A DNA stretch of 64,000 bases. Origin: a bacterium. Lineage in GTDB: Bacteria; Sumerlaeota; Sumerlaeia; SLMS01; JAHLLQ01. The stretch is taken from positions 1 to 64,000 of the forward strand of contig JAHLLQ010000009.1 in assembly GCA_020444065.1 (NCBI GenBank). Direction: 5' to 3'. The notes under the pieces are model-generated. The model saw only the letters and a list, made by a program, of their open reading frames with translations, was not told the origin of the DNA and made no database searches. The position numbers and the translations under genes are program-made. The number at the start of each line of letters is the position of its first letter. Within the stretch, counting starts at the first letter, position 1. This document shows, in pieces, positions 53,076-62,597 of this stretch.

Positions 53076-55982
53076 TCAGTCTTCTATTTCGGTTTCGAAC
53101 TTCGAGTGCTTGATGGCGATTTTGGTCAGGGATTCCTGGACCTTCTTCTGATCGGCATTGGTCAGTTCGATGTCGTAGTCGTCGAATGCTTCCTGGACGC
53201 GGTCGCGGAGCAAATCTGCAACATCGTTCCAGTCGGCCGCGATCTCGACACGACGCTTGCCTTTGCGGTCATTGATCGAGATCTGCTCGAAATCGACGTC
53301 CTCGGCTACATCCAGCGCGATGATTTCCACTTCGTCGGCCAGAGACTTGAATCCGGCTTTTCCGACGAGCGCCTTCTCGAGATCCGCGGACAGGGAAGCC
53401 GCGTAGGCAACGCGGGCCTTCTCGACCTTGGCTTCGAGTTCCTCGCTCATCAGTTCGAGTTGCTCTTCGAGTTCCATCTGCTGCTGTTCGAGCTTCTCGG
53501 TCATCTCGTGGAGGCGTTCCTCCATCTCGTTCATCCGGTCCTCAAAGCCCACCAGTGCATCTTCCATATCGACGAGTGAGTCTTCGAACTCCGGGTGATC
53601 TTCGAGGGGCTGGAGCGACTGGAGCGTGTGTTCCGAGTACTTCTCTCCCAATTCGGCCATGCGTTCAGCGATTTCCTCGATGCGGTCGGCAGTCTCTTCA
53701 TCCATGGACCACTTGCGGGCCTGCATTTCGATGGCCATCTGCTTGGCCAGCTCTTTCATTTCGGCATCATTGCGCTCCGATGCCTCTTCAAGGCGAGAGC
53801 GGAGTTCCTTTGCCATGGCCTCGGCGTACTCGGCTTTGCCTTCGGCCAGATCGCGAATTCGATGTTCTTCGATCTGAGGCAGGTTCATCTCAAAGGACTT
53901 CATCGCCTTTTCGAAGCGCTTCGCCCACTGCTCGGAGGCCTTGCCATCGTCGGAGAAGAAGACCATCGGGCTGTCGCCGGTCGTCATGGTCCACGTCATC
54001 GCATCGGACTGAGGAGGAACGCGGGGCTCCTCGATTGTGATCGTCAACTTCATCGGGCGTCCTTCGCGCAGGAGATCGAACTGAACGGTATCGCCCACAT
54101 CTGCCTTCTTGAGGGCGTTGCTCAGGTTTGAGGCGGAGGCTTCTTCGCCGTTGATCTTGGTGACGATGTCGTACTTCTGGATGCCGCCCTTTGCGGCTGG
54201 GAAATCGTCGTACACCTTGGTGATGATAAACGAGTTCCGCGGATGGACGCCCAACTGCGCGGACAAGGCCTCGCCGCTCTGCTCGTAGACGATGCCCAGG
54301 CGTAGTGGCCTTTGAAACTGCGGGAGGACCAGGTCAATGTCCTGGACGCCCGACGCTTCGGCCGTGGTCTGGACTTTGATCGTGCGTCCGTCGTCGGTCA
54401 CGAAGGTTTGTCCGCCCTCGGCCAATTCGATCGTCGTGCCCCCCTCAGTCGTCCACTCCCCGCTGTCCCCACTGAGGACCTGGACTTTGCCGTCGTCGCC
54501 GGTGAAAACGATCGTCTTCCCGGTCATCTCAACAGTCTTGCCATCGCTGGTCGTCCACAGGTTGGTGCTGCTGGAAACCGGTTCGCCGTCGGCGGTTGCG
54601 CTGACCCAGACTTGTCCATTCGAGCCATCCGCCTTCGACATTTTGATGATGACTTGCCCTTCCTTGTCAGTGCTGTCGGAGGAATCGTCGGTACCGATCG
54701 TGATTCCGGGAGCGGCGATCACCATGGCGGCGAGCAGTCCGCCGGCCAGCGCGAAGCGGTACTGTGGCGATGCGATGCGCGGGATGGGGGCCTTCTGGTC
54801 GAGCAGGCGTTCGACACGCTGGACGAGGGGCGAGCCTTTCTCGGCCATCCCGGCCACGGGCAGCGGACGCCCCGGCGCCGGGCTGACCCAGGAGGCGATC
54901 TCCGCCAGGCAACGCGCCATGGTCAGGCTTTGGCCGGTGTGATGCGCGGCGAAGTCGTCGCACAGGAACTCGGCGATGGCCTGCATGCGGCGGCGGGCGA
55001 AGCGATTTAGCGGCTGGAAGAAGACGACGCGTTCGAGCACGCAGCAGAATCGGAGCCACGACGGGTCGCGGCGGACGAGGTGTGAGAGCTCGTGGGCGAG
55101 CATGCAGCGTTGCTCGTCGCGGCCAAGAACCCGAAGAGCCTTCTCCGGCAGACAGATCTCGTCCGAGCCAAGGGCGATCGGGCTGCTCAGTGCCGGCGAC
55201 ATCGTCAGGCGGATCGGGCGCTTGTGGTCGGCCTGCCGGCGAAGGTCTTCGAGCATCTTCGGCAACGGACCGCCGACGATCTCGCGGCGATTCGCCAGTT
55301 GATCCTCAAACCTCATCCGCATGACGAACAGGCGGACGATCCCAAAGACTGCCCCGAGGGCCCACAATCCCAGGAGAATCGCGGGGAATCCGCCCCCGCC
55401 GAATGGGCCGCCGTCGGACAGGCTGCCGAGGATCGTGGCGCCCTTGTCGTCATCCATGCCGCGGCGGTCGGGGACCACGCGATAGCTGGTGACCGGGGAC
55501 GGCATCTGAACCAGGCGCATGTCCTGGCCGCCTGGCGGCTCGACCAGCGGCATCGGCAGCAGGGACTGCGTGACTTCCAGGTTCGCCTGGGCCTTTTCGT
55601 CGTCTGTGAAGAGCGACTCGGGCTCCAGCTCGGCGGTGGTCGTCAGCGCAATGGTTTGAGGAGCCGGCCCTGGGTTGTTCTCCGCCACCCAGGTGGCGGC
55701 CGGGGCCGGCTCAGACTTCTGGGAGATCAAATCGTAATGCCCGCCGAAGGGCTGGATGCCGGCTGTGACCTGGATCGTCGCGGTGACGAGACCGCCGACG
55801 AGGGCCACTTTCCACATGGTATCGGCCAGCGGGCTCCAGCGCGGCTTCAGCCAGCGCGTTGCCAGGAATGCGACCACGATCAGCAGGGTGCTGTGCACCA
55901 TGTAGGTCAGTACCCAGGCCATGAAGGCGGGGGAGAGGACCTGGAAGAGCTGGTCGTGAAGGAAGTTCTGGATGGCATGCAT
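53076..55982 (-). CDS. M56 (BlaR1-like) membrane metallopeptidase with PDZ domain
   Basis: A 968-residue inner-membrane protease. Membrane segments lie near 20-42, 58-70, 200-222 and 403-425. The zinc motif HELSH is at 297-301 with the M56 helix ERVVFFQPLNRFARRRMQAI after it. Instead of a penicillin-binding sensor, the periplasmic half carries a beta-rich repeat stretch (about 430-560), a PDZ domain (about 565-655; DIVTKINGE) and a long acidic coiled coil (about 690-880). It should cleave the cognate BlaI repressor or another target on a signal. It starts one base after the blaI-like stop, so the two are coupled. Confidence 0.92.
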   Translation of the reverse strand: MHAIQNFLHDQLFQVLSPAFMAWVLTYMVHSTLLIVVAFLATRWLKPRWSPLADTMWKVALVGGLVTATIQVTAGIQPFGGHYDLISQKSEPAPAATWVAENNPGPAPQTIALTTTAELEPESLFTDDEKAQANLEVTQSLLPMPLVEPPGGQDMRLVQMPSPVTSYRVVPDRRGMDDDKGATILGSLSDGGPFGGGGFPAILLGLWALGAVFGIVRLFVMRMRFEDQLANRREIVGGPLPKMLEDLRRQADHKRPIRLTMSPALSSPIALGSDEICLPEKALRVLGRDEQRCMLAHELSHLVRRDPSWLRFCCVLERVVFFQPLNRFARRRMQAIAEFLCDDFAAHHTGQSLTMARCLAEIASWVSPAPGRPLPVAGMAEKGSPLVQRVERLLDQKAPIPRIASPQYRFALAGGLLAAMVIAAPGITIGTDDSSDSTDKEGQVIIKMSKADGSNGQVWVSATADGEPVSSSTNLWTTSDGKTVEMTGKTIVFTGDDGKVQVLSGDSGEWTTEGGTTIELAEGGQTFVTDDGRTIKVQTTAEASGVQDIDLVLPQFQRPLRLGIVYEQSGEALSAQLGVHPRNSFIITKVYDDFPAAKGGIQKYDIVTKINGEEASASNLSNALKKADVGDTVQFDLLREGRPMKLTITIEEPRVPPQSDAMTWTMTTGDSPMVFFSDDGKASEQWAKRFEKAMKSFEMNLPQIEEHRIRDLAEGKAEYAEAMAKELRSRLEEASERNDAEMKELAKQMAIEMQARKWSMDEETADRIEEIAERMAELGEKYSEHTLQSLQPLEDHPEFEDSLVDMEDALVGFEDRMNEMEERLHEMTEKLEQQQMELEEQLELMSEELEAKVEKARVAYAASLSADLEKALVGKAGFKSLADEVEIIALDVAEDVDFEQISINDRKGKRRVEIAADWNDVADLLRDRVQEAFDDYDIELTNADQKKVQESLTKIAIKHSKFETEIED

Positions 55983-55983
55983 A

Positions 55984-56379
55984 TTACTGCCCTCCTTCGC
56001 GGGAGTCGGCTTCTTTGCGTTCGATGAGAGCTTTGACCTGGGCGAGGTCGCCGGGTGTGATTTCCTGTTCGGAGAGAAGGTGGCTGACGAGCGCCGTGAC
56101 GTCGCCGCTGAAGAGCTGCTCGGTGAGATCCGAGAGGACCGACCCGCGGACCTCGGCCTCGCTGACTTCTGCCCGGTAGACGTACTGACGTCCTTCGGTG
56201 CGGTGCGAGACGAGACCCTTCTTGTCGATCCGGGTCAGCACGGTGGCGACGGTGGTCAAGGCGAGCGAGCGTTCCGCAGCCAGATCCTCCTGGACCTGGT
56301 TGACGGTTGCCTCCCCCCGCGCCCAGAGCACGCGAAGGATCGCGAGCTGTAGATCACTGAGTTGGTGCAGGGAGTTCAT
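55984..56379 (-). CDS. BlaI/MecI-family transcriptional repressor
   Basis: A 131-residue winged-helix repressor of normal length. The recognition helix lies in LALTTVATVLTRIDKKGLV (residues 35-53), followed by the wing HRTEGRQYVYRA. The C-terminal dimerisation helices hold the site usually cut by the M56 partner. It is upstream of and coupled to the M56 gene. Three palindromes in its promoter fit autorepression. Confidence 0.95.
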   Translation of the reverse strand: MNSLHQLSDLQLAILRVLWARGEATVNQVQEDLAAERSLALTTVATVLTRIDKKGLVSHRTEGRQYVYRAEVSEAEVRGSVLSDLTEQLFSGDVTALVSHLLSEQEITPGDLAQVKALIERKEADSREGGQ

Positions 56380-56417
56380 GATATTGCTCCTGTTGGTTTT
56401 TCAGGTATGCCGGCAAA

Positions 56418-56477
56418 ACTACGCTCGTAGTATTACGGCTGTAGTGGGCCGTCAAGTGGAAAAACTACATTCGTAGT
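56418..56477 (-). promoter_or_regulatory. Three BlaI-type operators over the blaI-M56 promoter
   Basis: Palindromes ACTACGCTCGTAGT (56418-56431), ATTACGGCTGTAGT (56432-56445) and ACTACATTCGTAGT (56464-56477) fit a consensus ACTACnnnnGTAGT. On the minus strand a TTGACG -35 (56450-56455) lies between the second and third sites, and the likely -10 lies in the first. Bound repressor would therefore cover the promoter. Confidence 0.8.
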
Positions 56478-56688
56478 AGAAAACCTCATTCGCGGCATTG
56501 GGGGGATCGCTCAGTCTCAGTGTATTCTATGCACTTCGGGCAAAATCCTTTCATCCGATGACAAAAAATCTGCATGGCCCGGGTTGCGCCGGGCTGATAA
56601 GCGGTGGCTACTGAGTGGTGAAACGTGTCTATGTTGGGGTCTGATCCATCGGGATCTTCCCTTCAATCCCTCTCTGGGGGTGATTCTC
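56478..56688. other. Leader between the blaI promoter and purN
   Basis: About 210 bases. I see no gene, no PurR-type or ZTP-type riboswitch consensus and no tRNA. A short hairpin GATCC/GGATC lies shortly before the purN start. The purN promoter must be here but its boxes are not clear. Confidence 0.45.
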
Positions 56689-57312
56689 ATGGCTACTCGA
56701 GTAGCGGTACTGGCTTCCGGAACCGGATCGAACTTCGTGGCGCTGGTGGAAGCGCAGCGCGCGGGCCGGATGGATCCGGCGCAGATTGTGGTTATGGTCT
56801 GTAATCGTCCCGGCGCGGCAGTGATCGAGCGCGCCCGCGGGCTGGGGGTAGAGGCGCTGGTCCTTCCCGACGAAGACTACGATTCTCGCGAGGCGTTTGA
56901 GGCGGAGTTGATCGAGGCTCTTCGGGATCGAGGCGTCGATATGATCGTGCTTGCGGGATTTATGCGGATTCTCTCGCCGAAGTTTCTTGAGGCCTTTCCC
57001 CGCATCATCAATGTGCACCCTGCGCTGCTGCCAGCCTTCCCCGGCAAGGATGGGATCGGCGACGCCCTGGCGTATGGCGTGCACGTGACCGGTGTGACGG
57101 TACACTACGTCGACGCAGGAATCGATACGGGGCCGATCATCATGCAGGAAGCGGTGGAAATAACACCGGGCGAGATTCGCGAGACCCTGGCTCCGCGAAT
57201 TCATGCAGTTGAGCACCGGTTGCTGCCGCGTGCCGTGCAATTGGAGGCTGGCGGACGTTTGCGTGTGAAGGGACGTCGCGTTGTTCTCTTTGATCCGGAG
57301 GAGACTCTGTGA
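56689..57312 (+). CDS. purN: Phosphoribosylglycinamide formyltransferase
   Basis: Transfers a formyl group from 10-formyl-tetrahydrofolate to GAR, the third step of purine synthesis. At 207 residues it is of normal size. The catalytic triad Asn108, His110 ([13 protein letters not shown]) and Asp146 (DAGIDTGPI) is in place; the usual HPSLLP reads HPALLP. The ATG at 56689 has a GGGGG stretch upstream. purD overlaps the stop by four bases. Confidence 0.95.
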   Translation: MATRVAVLASGTGSNFVALVEAQRAGRMDPAQIVVMVCNRPGAAVIERARGLGVEALVLPDEDYDSREAFEAELIEALRDRGVDMIVLAGFMRILSPKFLEAFPRIINVHPALLPAFPGKDGIGDALAYGVHVTGVTVHYVDAGIDTGPIIMQEAVEITPGEIRETLAPRIHAVEHRLLPRAVQLEAGGRLRVKGRRVVLFDPEETL

Positions 57313-58574
57313 ACGTTCTTGTCCTGGGTGGGGGAGGGCGCGAACATGCGCTCGTTTGGAAGTTGAAGCAGAGTCCGCGTGTTGCGCGTATCTTCTGTGC
57401 ACCGGGCAATGCCGGCATTGCACAGGATGCCGAATGCGTCTCCGTCCCCCTTTCTCCGCCTTTCATTGAACTGATCGATTTCTGCCGTGAAAGCCACATT
57501 GATCTCGTGGTTGTTGGGCCGGAGGCGCCGTTGGTCGTGGGAGTGGTGGACGCGCTGAAAGACGCTGGGATTGCGGCCTTTGGCGCTTCGCGCGAAGCCG
57601 CACAGTTGGAAGGCTCGAAGGCATTCACGCGCGAGATCACCCAGGCCGCCGGCGTGCCGACGCACGAATGGGCAGCGTTCGAGGACGCCGATGCGGCCTG
57701 TGCATACTACCGCGCCAAGGACGAGCCATGGTGGATCAAGGCAGATGGCCTGGCTGCCGGGAAGGGAGCTGTTCTTCCAGAGAGCATCGAGGCCGGATGT
57801 GAATTGCTCGCGGATTGGTTGAGCGGGGGCGCCATTGGCGAAGCCGGCCGTCGCGTTGTGATCGAGGAGCCATTGACTGGCCGAGAAATGTCGGTGATCG
57901 CCATCGTATCCGGCGAGACGGTGCGTTGCCTGGCGCCGAGTCAGGATCATAAGCGTCTGCTCGACCACGGCGCGGGACCGAATACCGGCGGCATGGGTGC
58001 GTTCGCTCCGGTGCCGGGAGTAGCGCGCGAAGACGTGCAGGCGATCGAGCGGGATTTCTTTGCGCCGACACTGAAGGAGCTGGCGCGCCGTGGCATCGAA
58101 TTTCAGGGCGTGCTCTATGGCGGCATTATGATGACGCCCGCCGGGCCGCGGCTGCTGGAGTACAACGTGCGCTTCGGCGATCCGGAAGCGCAGGTGATTC
58201 TTCCGATGCTGGAAAACGACTTGGTCGATGTGATCGAAGCTGCTGTGGAGGGCCGGTTGGATGAGGTGGATCTGCGCGTGAGGCCAGGTGCCGCCGTAGT
58301 CGTCGTGGGCGCCGCGGAGGGTTATCCGGCGACGCCGCGGAAGGGCGATGCGATCTCGGGGCTCGAGGACGCGGCGAAGATCCTCGGCGAGAAGGGGAAA
58401 GTCTTCCACGCAGGGACACGCGCGGAGGACGGTCGGATTCTGACGAACGGCGGGCGTGTTCTGGGCGTCACGGCGCTTGGCGATGACCTGGCTGATGCCC
58501 GTGCCCGGGCCTACGAGGCACTTGGAGCGGTCTCCTGGGAGGGGCTCCAGTTTCGGACCGATATTGGGGGCTAA
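57309..58574 (+). CDS. purD: Phosphoribosylamine--glycine ligase
   Basis: Joins phosphoribosylamine and glycine with ATP, the step before PurN. The 421-residue ATP-grasp enzyme starts [17 protein letters not shown] at a GTG and includes [13 protein letters not shown] and [10 protein letters not shown]-like [18 protein letters not shown], then [13 protein letters not shown]. The start overlaps the purN stop by four bases, so the two are translationally coupled. Confidence 0.96.
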   Translation: MNVLVLGGGGREHALVWKLKQSPRVARIFCAPGNAGIAQDAECVSVPLSPPFIELIDFCRESHIDLVVVGPEAPLVVGVVDALKDAGIAAFGASREAAQLEGSKAFTREITQAAGVPTHEWAAFEDADAACAYYRAKDEPWWIKADGLAAGKGAVLPESIEAGCELLADWLSGGAIGEAGRRVVIEEPLTGREMSVIAIVSGETVRCLAPSQDHKRLLDHGAGPNTGGMGAFAPVPGVAREDVQAIERDFFAPTLKELARRGIEFQGVLYGGIMMTPAGPRLLEYNVRFGDPEAQVILPMLENDLVDVIEAAVEGRLDEVDLRVRPGAAVVVVGAAEGYPATPRKGDAISGLEDAAKILGEKGKVFHAGTRAEDGRILTNGGRVLGVTALGDDLADARARAYEALGAVSWEGLQFRTDIGG

Positions 58575-58868
58575 AAAAGCGCGTCATGGGATGCGACGCT
58601 GCTGCGCGCGCAGGGCGGGCACGCACAGGCTAAGTTTTTCTTTTTCAGGCTTCTATATCAAGTTGACGAGCGCGCAGATTATTCCTATATAGTACTTTAT
58701 TGGCATATTGGACAAACTTGGTCTTTGTTGTCCTTTTTCCGGTTGCGCTCCACCCCCCTCCTGCTCACTATCCCGGCCTTGAAAAGCGGGGAGGAGGCCG
58801 GTTTCGGCCCGCACCCGGGTCTCCCGTTGCAGCACTGGACTCGGGACCGATTTTACCCGGAGTATACC
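58575..58868. other. Leader of the decarboxylase operon
   Basis: A 294-base gap. It has a T-rich stretch near 58635-58647 after purD, which may help end its transcript. A good promoter follows (listed separately). The roughly 170-base untranslated leader after it holds a CCGGCCT/AGGCCGG hairpin and then CGGAG before the start codon. No gene is seen. Confidence 0.55.
58663..58691 (+). promoter_or_regulatory. Sigma70-type promoter of the decarboxylase operon
   Basis: TTGACG (58663-58668) and TATATA (58686-58691) with a 17-base spacer. The overlapping TATAGT two bases further on is an alternative -10. It is one of the clearest promoters in the window. Confidence 0.7.
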
Positions 58869-60419
58869 ATGCACACCGTTCAAGACAAGATTCTGCAACT
58901 CAGGACGCTGAAGTCTGAAGCGCGCCTGGGCGGCGGAGAAAAGCGTATCGAGGCGCAGCACAAGAAGGGCAAGTACACCGCCCGCGAACGCATCGACATG
59001 TTGCTGGACGAGGGCAGCTTCGAAGAGTTCGACATCTTCGTAAAACATCGCTGCACGGATTTCGGGATGGACAAGCAGCGCTTCGCCGGCGACGGCGTCG
59101 TCTGCGGCTATGGAACCGTAAACAACCGCCAGGTGTTTGTCTTCTCGCAGGACTTCACCGTTTTTGGCGGGTCGTTGTCCGAGACCTTCGCTCAGAAGAT
59201 CTGCAAGGTCATGGACATGGCGATCCGCGTTGGTGCGCCGATCATTGGCCTGAACGACTCGGGCGGGGCGCGTATTCAGGAGGGCGTCGGATCGTTGGCA
59301 GGTTACGCAGACATCTTCCTGCGCAACACGATGGCCTCCGGCGTCGTTCCGCAGATTTCGACAATCCTTGGTCCTTGCGCCGGCGGCGCGGTTTATTCGC
59401 CGGCGATTACGGACTTCACGATCATGAACCAGGGCTCCTATATGTTCATCACGGGTCCGAAGGTCGTGAAGGCGGTAACCGGCGAGGATGTGGACACCGA
59501 ATCGCTCGGCGGCGCGACCGTGCATGCCGCACGCAGCGGCGTGTCGCACTTCACGACGGACAACGAAGAGGAAGCGATCGACCTGATCAAGGTGCTGCTG
59601 AGCTACCTGCCCCAGAACAACATGGGCGAGCCACCGCTGCAGTCGACCACCGATCCGATCAATCGCAAGGAAGACGATCTGAATGCGATCGTCCCCGACG
59701 ATCCGAACCGTCCTTACGATATGAAGAACGTGATCGCGCTGATCATGGACGATCACAACTTCCTGGAGATCCAGCGTCAGTACGCGCCGAACATTATTAC
59801 CGCGTTTGGTCGCATGAACGGGCGCTCGGTCGGTATCGTCGCGAATCAGCCGAAGTACCTGGCCGGCGTGCTGGACATCAACGCCTCGCGCAAGGCGGCG
59901 CGCTTTGTTCGCCTGTGCGACTCGTTCAATATTCCGATCCTGACGTTCGAGGATGTTCCGGGGTTCCTGCCCGGCACATCGCAGGAACACAACGGCATCA
60001 TCACGCACGGCGCGAAGTTGCTGTATGCCTTCGCCGAAGCGACGGTTCCGAAGATCACGATCATCACGCGCAAGGCCTACGGCGGAGCGTACTGCGTTAT
60101 GAGCTCGAAGCATCTGCGCGCGGACGTCAATTATGCTTGGCCGCAGGCGGAAGTCGCCGTGATGGGGACGAAGGGCGCCGTCGAGGTTCTTCACCGCAAG
60201 AAGATCGACGCGGCAGAGGATCCGACGAAGGAAGAAGCGAAACTGGTCGAAGAGTACGAGGATCTGTTCATGAACCCGTACATCGCGGCCGAGCGCGGCT
60301 ACATCGACGACGTGATCGAGCCGAGCAACACGCGCTTCCGAGTCATTCGCGCTCTCGAGATGCTGGTGACCAAGCGCGATTCCAACCCGCCGCGTAAGCA
60401 CGGCAATATCCCGTTGTAA
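58869..60419 (+). CDS. mmdA: Acyl-CoA decarboxylase carboxyltransferase subunit (methylmalonyl-CoA type)
   Basis: A 516-residue member of the acyl-CoA carboxylase beta family. It moves the carboxyl group from methylmalonyl-CoA (or a similar acyl-CoA) to biotin on the carrier. The two crotonase-like halves are clear: [19 protein letters not shown] with [12 protein letters not shown] in the first, and [19 protein letters not shown] with [12 protein letters not shown] in the second. Length and operon partners fit MmdA better than the longer glutaconyl-CoA GcdA; propionyl-CoA carboxylase is less likely because the Na+ pump genes follow. Start at 58869 after CGGAG. Confidence 0.9.
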   Translation: MHTVQDKILQLRTLKSEARLGGGEKRIEAQHKKGKYTARERIDMLLDEGSFEEFDIFVKHRCTDFGMDKQRFAGDGVVCGYGTVNNRQVFVFSQDFTVFGGSLSETFAQKICKVMDMAIRVGAPIIGLNDSGGARIQEGVGSLAGYADIFLRNTMASGVVPQISTILGPCAGGAVYSPAITDFTIMNQGSYMFITGPKVVKAVTGEDVDTESLGGATVHAARSGVSHFTTDNEEEAIDLIKVLLSYLPQNNMGEPPLQSTTDPINRKEDDLNAIVPDDPNRPYDMKNVIALIMDDHNFLEIQRQYAPNIITAFGRMNGRSVGIVANQPKYLAGVLDINASRKAARFVRLCDSFNIPILTFEDVPGFLPGTSQEHNGIITHGAKLLYAFAEATVPKITIITRKAYGGAYCVMSSKHLRADVNYAWPQAEVAVMGTKGAVEVLHRKKIDAAEDPTKEEAKLVEEYEDLFMNPYIAAERGYIDDVIEPSNTRFRVIRALEMLVTKRDSNPPRKHGNIPL

Positions 60420-60438
60420 GAGAAAGGAAGGCTACGCG

Positions 60439-60897
60439 ATGAGGTTCTTTCGTCGCTGGATGACATTGCCGGTCCTGCTGCTTGCTTCGGTGAGTTTCGC
60501 CCAGGAAGCGGCCGACGTTGTCGAGGAAGCGCACAATCCGGGAGCGTTCTTGGATTCCATCATCTTCGGAATCGAGATTGCCGTTGTCGGTATGGTGGCG
60601 GTGTTCCTGGGACTGGTGGCGGTGTTCTTCGTGATGTCATGGCTGAAGAAGCTATCCGAACCGAAGCGCAAGAAGCGCACGGCGGGCGAAGCGGTCGCGG
60701 AAGAGGAGCAGCCGGAAATCTCCGCCGAAGTGGCACACGCGATCGCGCTGGCACTGTTCATGGACCTGCGCACCTTCGAAGAAGAAGCTGCCCACGAGAT
60801 TACCATCCGCAAGATCACCCGCCCGTACTCGCCCTGGTGGCACTCGGGCAAAATGCGCCTCGTGAACGATCAAGTTCAGATTTTCAGGAAGTGGTGA
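60439..60897 (+). CDS. OadG-type small subunit of the sodium pump decarboxylase
   Basis: A 152-residue protein with an N-terminal hydrophobic signal-like segment and one membrane helix (about 42-66), then a charged soluble tail. It fits the OadG/MmdD family, which holds the complex together and binds the carboxyltransferase. The position between the carboxyltransferase and the biotin carrier matches known mmd operons. AAAGGAAGG precedes the start. Confidence 0.85.
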   Translation: MRFFRRWMTLPVLLLASVSFAQEAADVVEEAHNPGAFLDSIIFGIEIAVVGMVAVFLGLVAVFFVMSWLKKLSEPKRKKRTAGEAVAEEEQPEISAEVAHAIALALFMDLRTFEEEAAHEITIRKITRPYSPWWHSGKMRLVNDQVQIFRKW

Positions 60898-60900
60898 CCC

Positions 60901-61320
60901 ATGAATCAATTCAAGTACACCATCAATGGTAACACGTACGATGTTTCGATCGATCGCTTTGAAGGCGACCAGGCGGAAGTCGTCGTGAATGGGACGACCT
61001 ACAAGGTCGAGATCGAGCGGGAAGTGCGACAGACGAAGGTCGTTCGCAAGAAGGTTGTCACCGGCGGTGGCCCGCAGCCCGCACGTATGAAGCCGGCGGG
61101 CGGTTTGGGCGACGTGAAGTCGCCGCTGCCGGGTATCATCAAGGATGTTCAGGTTAAGGAAGGCGACGAGGTGAAGCAGGGCCAGTGCGTTGCGATCCTC
61201 GAAGCCATGAAGATGGAGAACGAAGTCTATGCCTCCACGGCCGGCAAGATCACGAAGATCCACGTGGCGGCAGGACAATCCGTCCTCGAAGGCGATGTAC
61301 TCGTCTCGATCGGAGCCTGA
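60901..61320 (+). CDS. Biotin carboxyl carrier subunit
   Basis: A 139-residue carrier. The biotinylation site is Lys104 in EAMKMENE, inside a lipoyl-like domain (about 70-139). A Pro/Ala/Gly linker is short here. It lies three bases after the OadG-like gene and three bases before the beta pump, which shows tight coupling. It carries CO2 from the carboxyltransferase to the membrane subunit. Confidence 0.94.
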   Translation: MNQFKYTINGNTYDVSIDRFEGDQAEVVVNGTTYKVEIEREVRQTKVVRKKVVTGGGPQPARMKPAGGLGDVKSPLPGIIKDVQVKEGDEVKQGQCVAILEAMKMENEVYASTAGKITKIHVAAGQSVLEGDVLVSIGA

Positions 61321-61323
61321 TCC

Positions 61324-62484
61324 ATGATCGATTTCTTTATCCAGTTCGTCCATAACAGCGGCCTGGCGCCGCTGTTCACGCCGGACAAGATCGACCTGCT
61401 GCTCAACTTCATCATGATTGCCGTGGGCCTTGTGTTCATTTACCTGGCAATCTCGAAAGACTATGAGCCGCTTCTTCTTGTTCCCATCGGCTTCGGCATT
61501 CTTGTCGGCAACATTCCTTACCATCCGTCCATGAACCTCGGGTACAACAACGAGGGCTCCGTTCTCTACATTCTGTATCACGGTGTGCGCTGGGGTTGGT
61601 TTCCGCCGCTGATCTTCCTTGGAATCGGTGCCATGACCGACTTTTCGGCGCTGTTGTCCAACCCGAAGCTGCTCTTTCTCGGAGCGGCTGCGCAGATGGG
61701 CATCTTTATCACGCTGCTGGGCGCGCTGGGGCTCGACTTCAACAGCGCACAGGCCGGCGCCATCGGCATTATCGGCGGCGCGGATGGCCCGACGGCTATT
61801 TTCCTGTCGTCGAAGTTGGCGCCCGAACTGCTCGGCGCGATTGCCGTGTCGGCGTATTCGTACATGGCGCTCGTTCCAGTGATCCAGCCGCCGATCATGA
61901 AACTGCTAACCAATGACAAGGAACGGAAGATGCGCATGAAGCCGCCGCGTGCGGTCAGCAAGCGCGAGAAAATCCTGTTCCCGGTCATCGGCTTTCTGTG
62001 CACCTGCTTCATCGTGCCCGGCGCGCTGAACTTGCTCGGCATGCTGTTCTTCGGCAACCTGTTGAAGGAGAGCGGCGTGACGGAACGCCTTGCCAACACC
62101 GCTCGCAACGCGCTGATCGATTCCGTGACGATCATCCTTGGTTTCAGTGTCGGTGCCAGCACACAGGCCAGCACGTTCCTGACGACGCAGTCGGTGAAGA
62201 TCTTCGCGCTCGGTGCGTTCTCTTTCGCGATTGCGACGGCCAGCGGCGTGTTGTTTGCCAAGTTCATGAACCTGTTCCTGAAGGAAGAGGACAAGATCAA
62301 TCCGCTCGTCGGTGCCGCCGGCGTGTCTGCCGTGCCGGACTCCGCGCGCGTTGTGCATACCGTTGGCCAGGAGTACGACAAGTCGAACTTCCTGCTGATG
62401 CACGCGATGGGGCCGAACGTCGCAGGCGTGATCGGCTCCGCGATCGCCGCCGGTGTGTTGTGGTCGGTTCTCTCGAAGCTGTAG
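61324..62484 (+). CDS. Sodium ion-translocating decarboxylase beta subunit
   Basis: A 386-residue membrane protein with about nine to eleven segments. It decarboxylates carboxybiotin and exports Na+. The family motif [20 protein letters not shown] holds the conserved Asp of the pump, and a second conserved stretch is [13 protein letters not shown] near residue 335. Tight coupling to the biotin carrier upstream. Together with the preceding three genes it makes a complete pump. Confidence 0.95.
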   Translation: MIDFFIQFVHNSGLAPLFTPDKIDLLLNFIMIAVGLVFIYLAISKDYEPLLLVPIGFGILVGNIPYHPSMNLGYNNEGSVLYILYHGVRWGWFPPLIFLGIGAMTDFSALLSNPKLLFLGAAAQMGIFITLLGALGLDFNSAQAGAIGIIGGADGPTAIFLSSKLAPELLGAIAVSAYSYMALVPVIQPPIMKLLTNDKERKMRMKPPRAVSKREKILFPVIGFLCTCFIVPGALNLLGMLFFGNLLKESGVTERLANTARNALIDSVTIILGFSVGASTQASTFLTTQSVKIFALGAFSFAIATASGVLFAKFMNLFLKEEDKINPLVGAAGVSAVPDSARVVHTVGQEYDKSNFLLMHAMGPNVAGVIGSAIAAGVLWSVLSKL

Positions 62485-62490
62485 GGGAGA

Positions 62491-62513
62491 AGTGGCTAGT
62501 GACTAGTGGCTAG
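62491..62513. repeat. Short interrupted direct repeat
   Basis: AGTGGCTAG occurs at 62491-62499 and 62505-62513 with TGACT between. It lies just after the decarboxylase operon. It may be a slipped-strand or small dispersed repeat; only this one instance is in the window. Confidence 0.5.
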
Positions 62514-62597
62514 AGGCGGGTTACACTCCATCTCACTTGCAATTCCTCCGGCACCGGGTACTCTCGGTGCCGGTTGCTTTTTGGGAGTTGCCAGCGA

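Noticed and set aside
56478-56688. ZTP riboswitch or purine operator before purN
   Set aside because: The conserved CCGCCTGGGCA-type core of the ZTP riboswitch and a PurR box are not seen.
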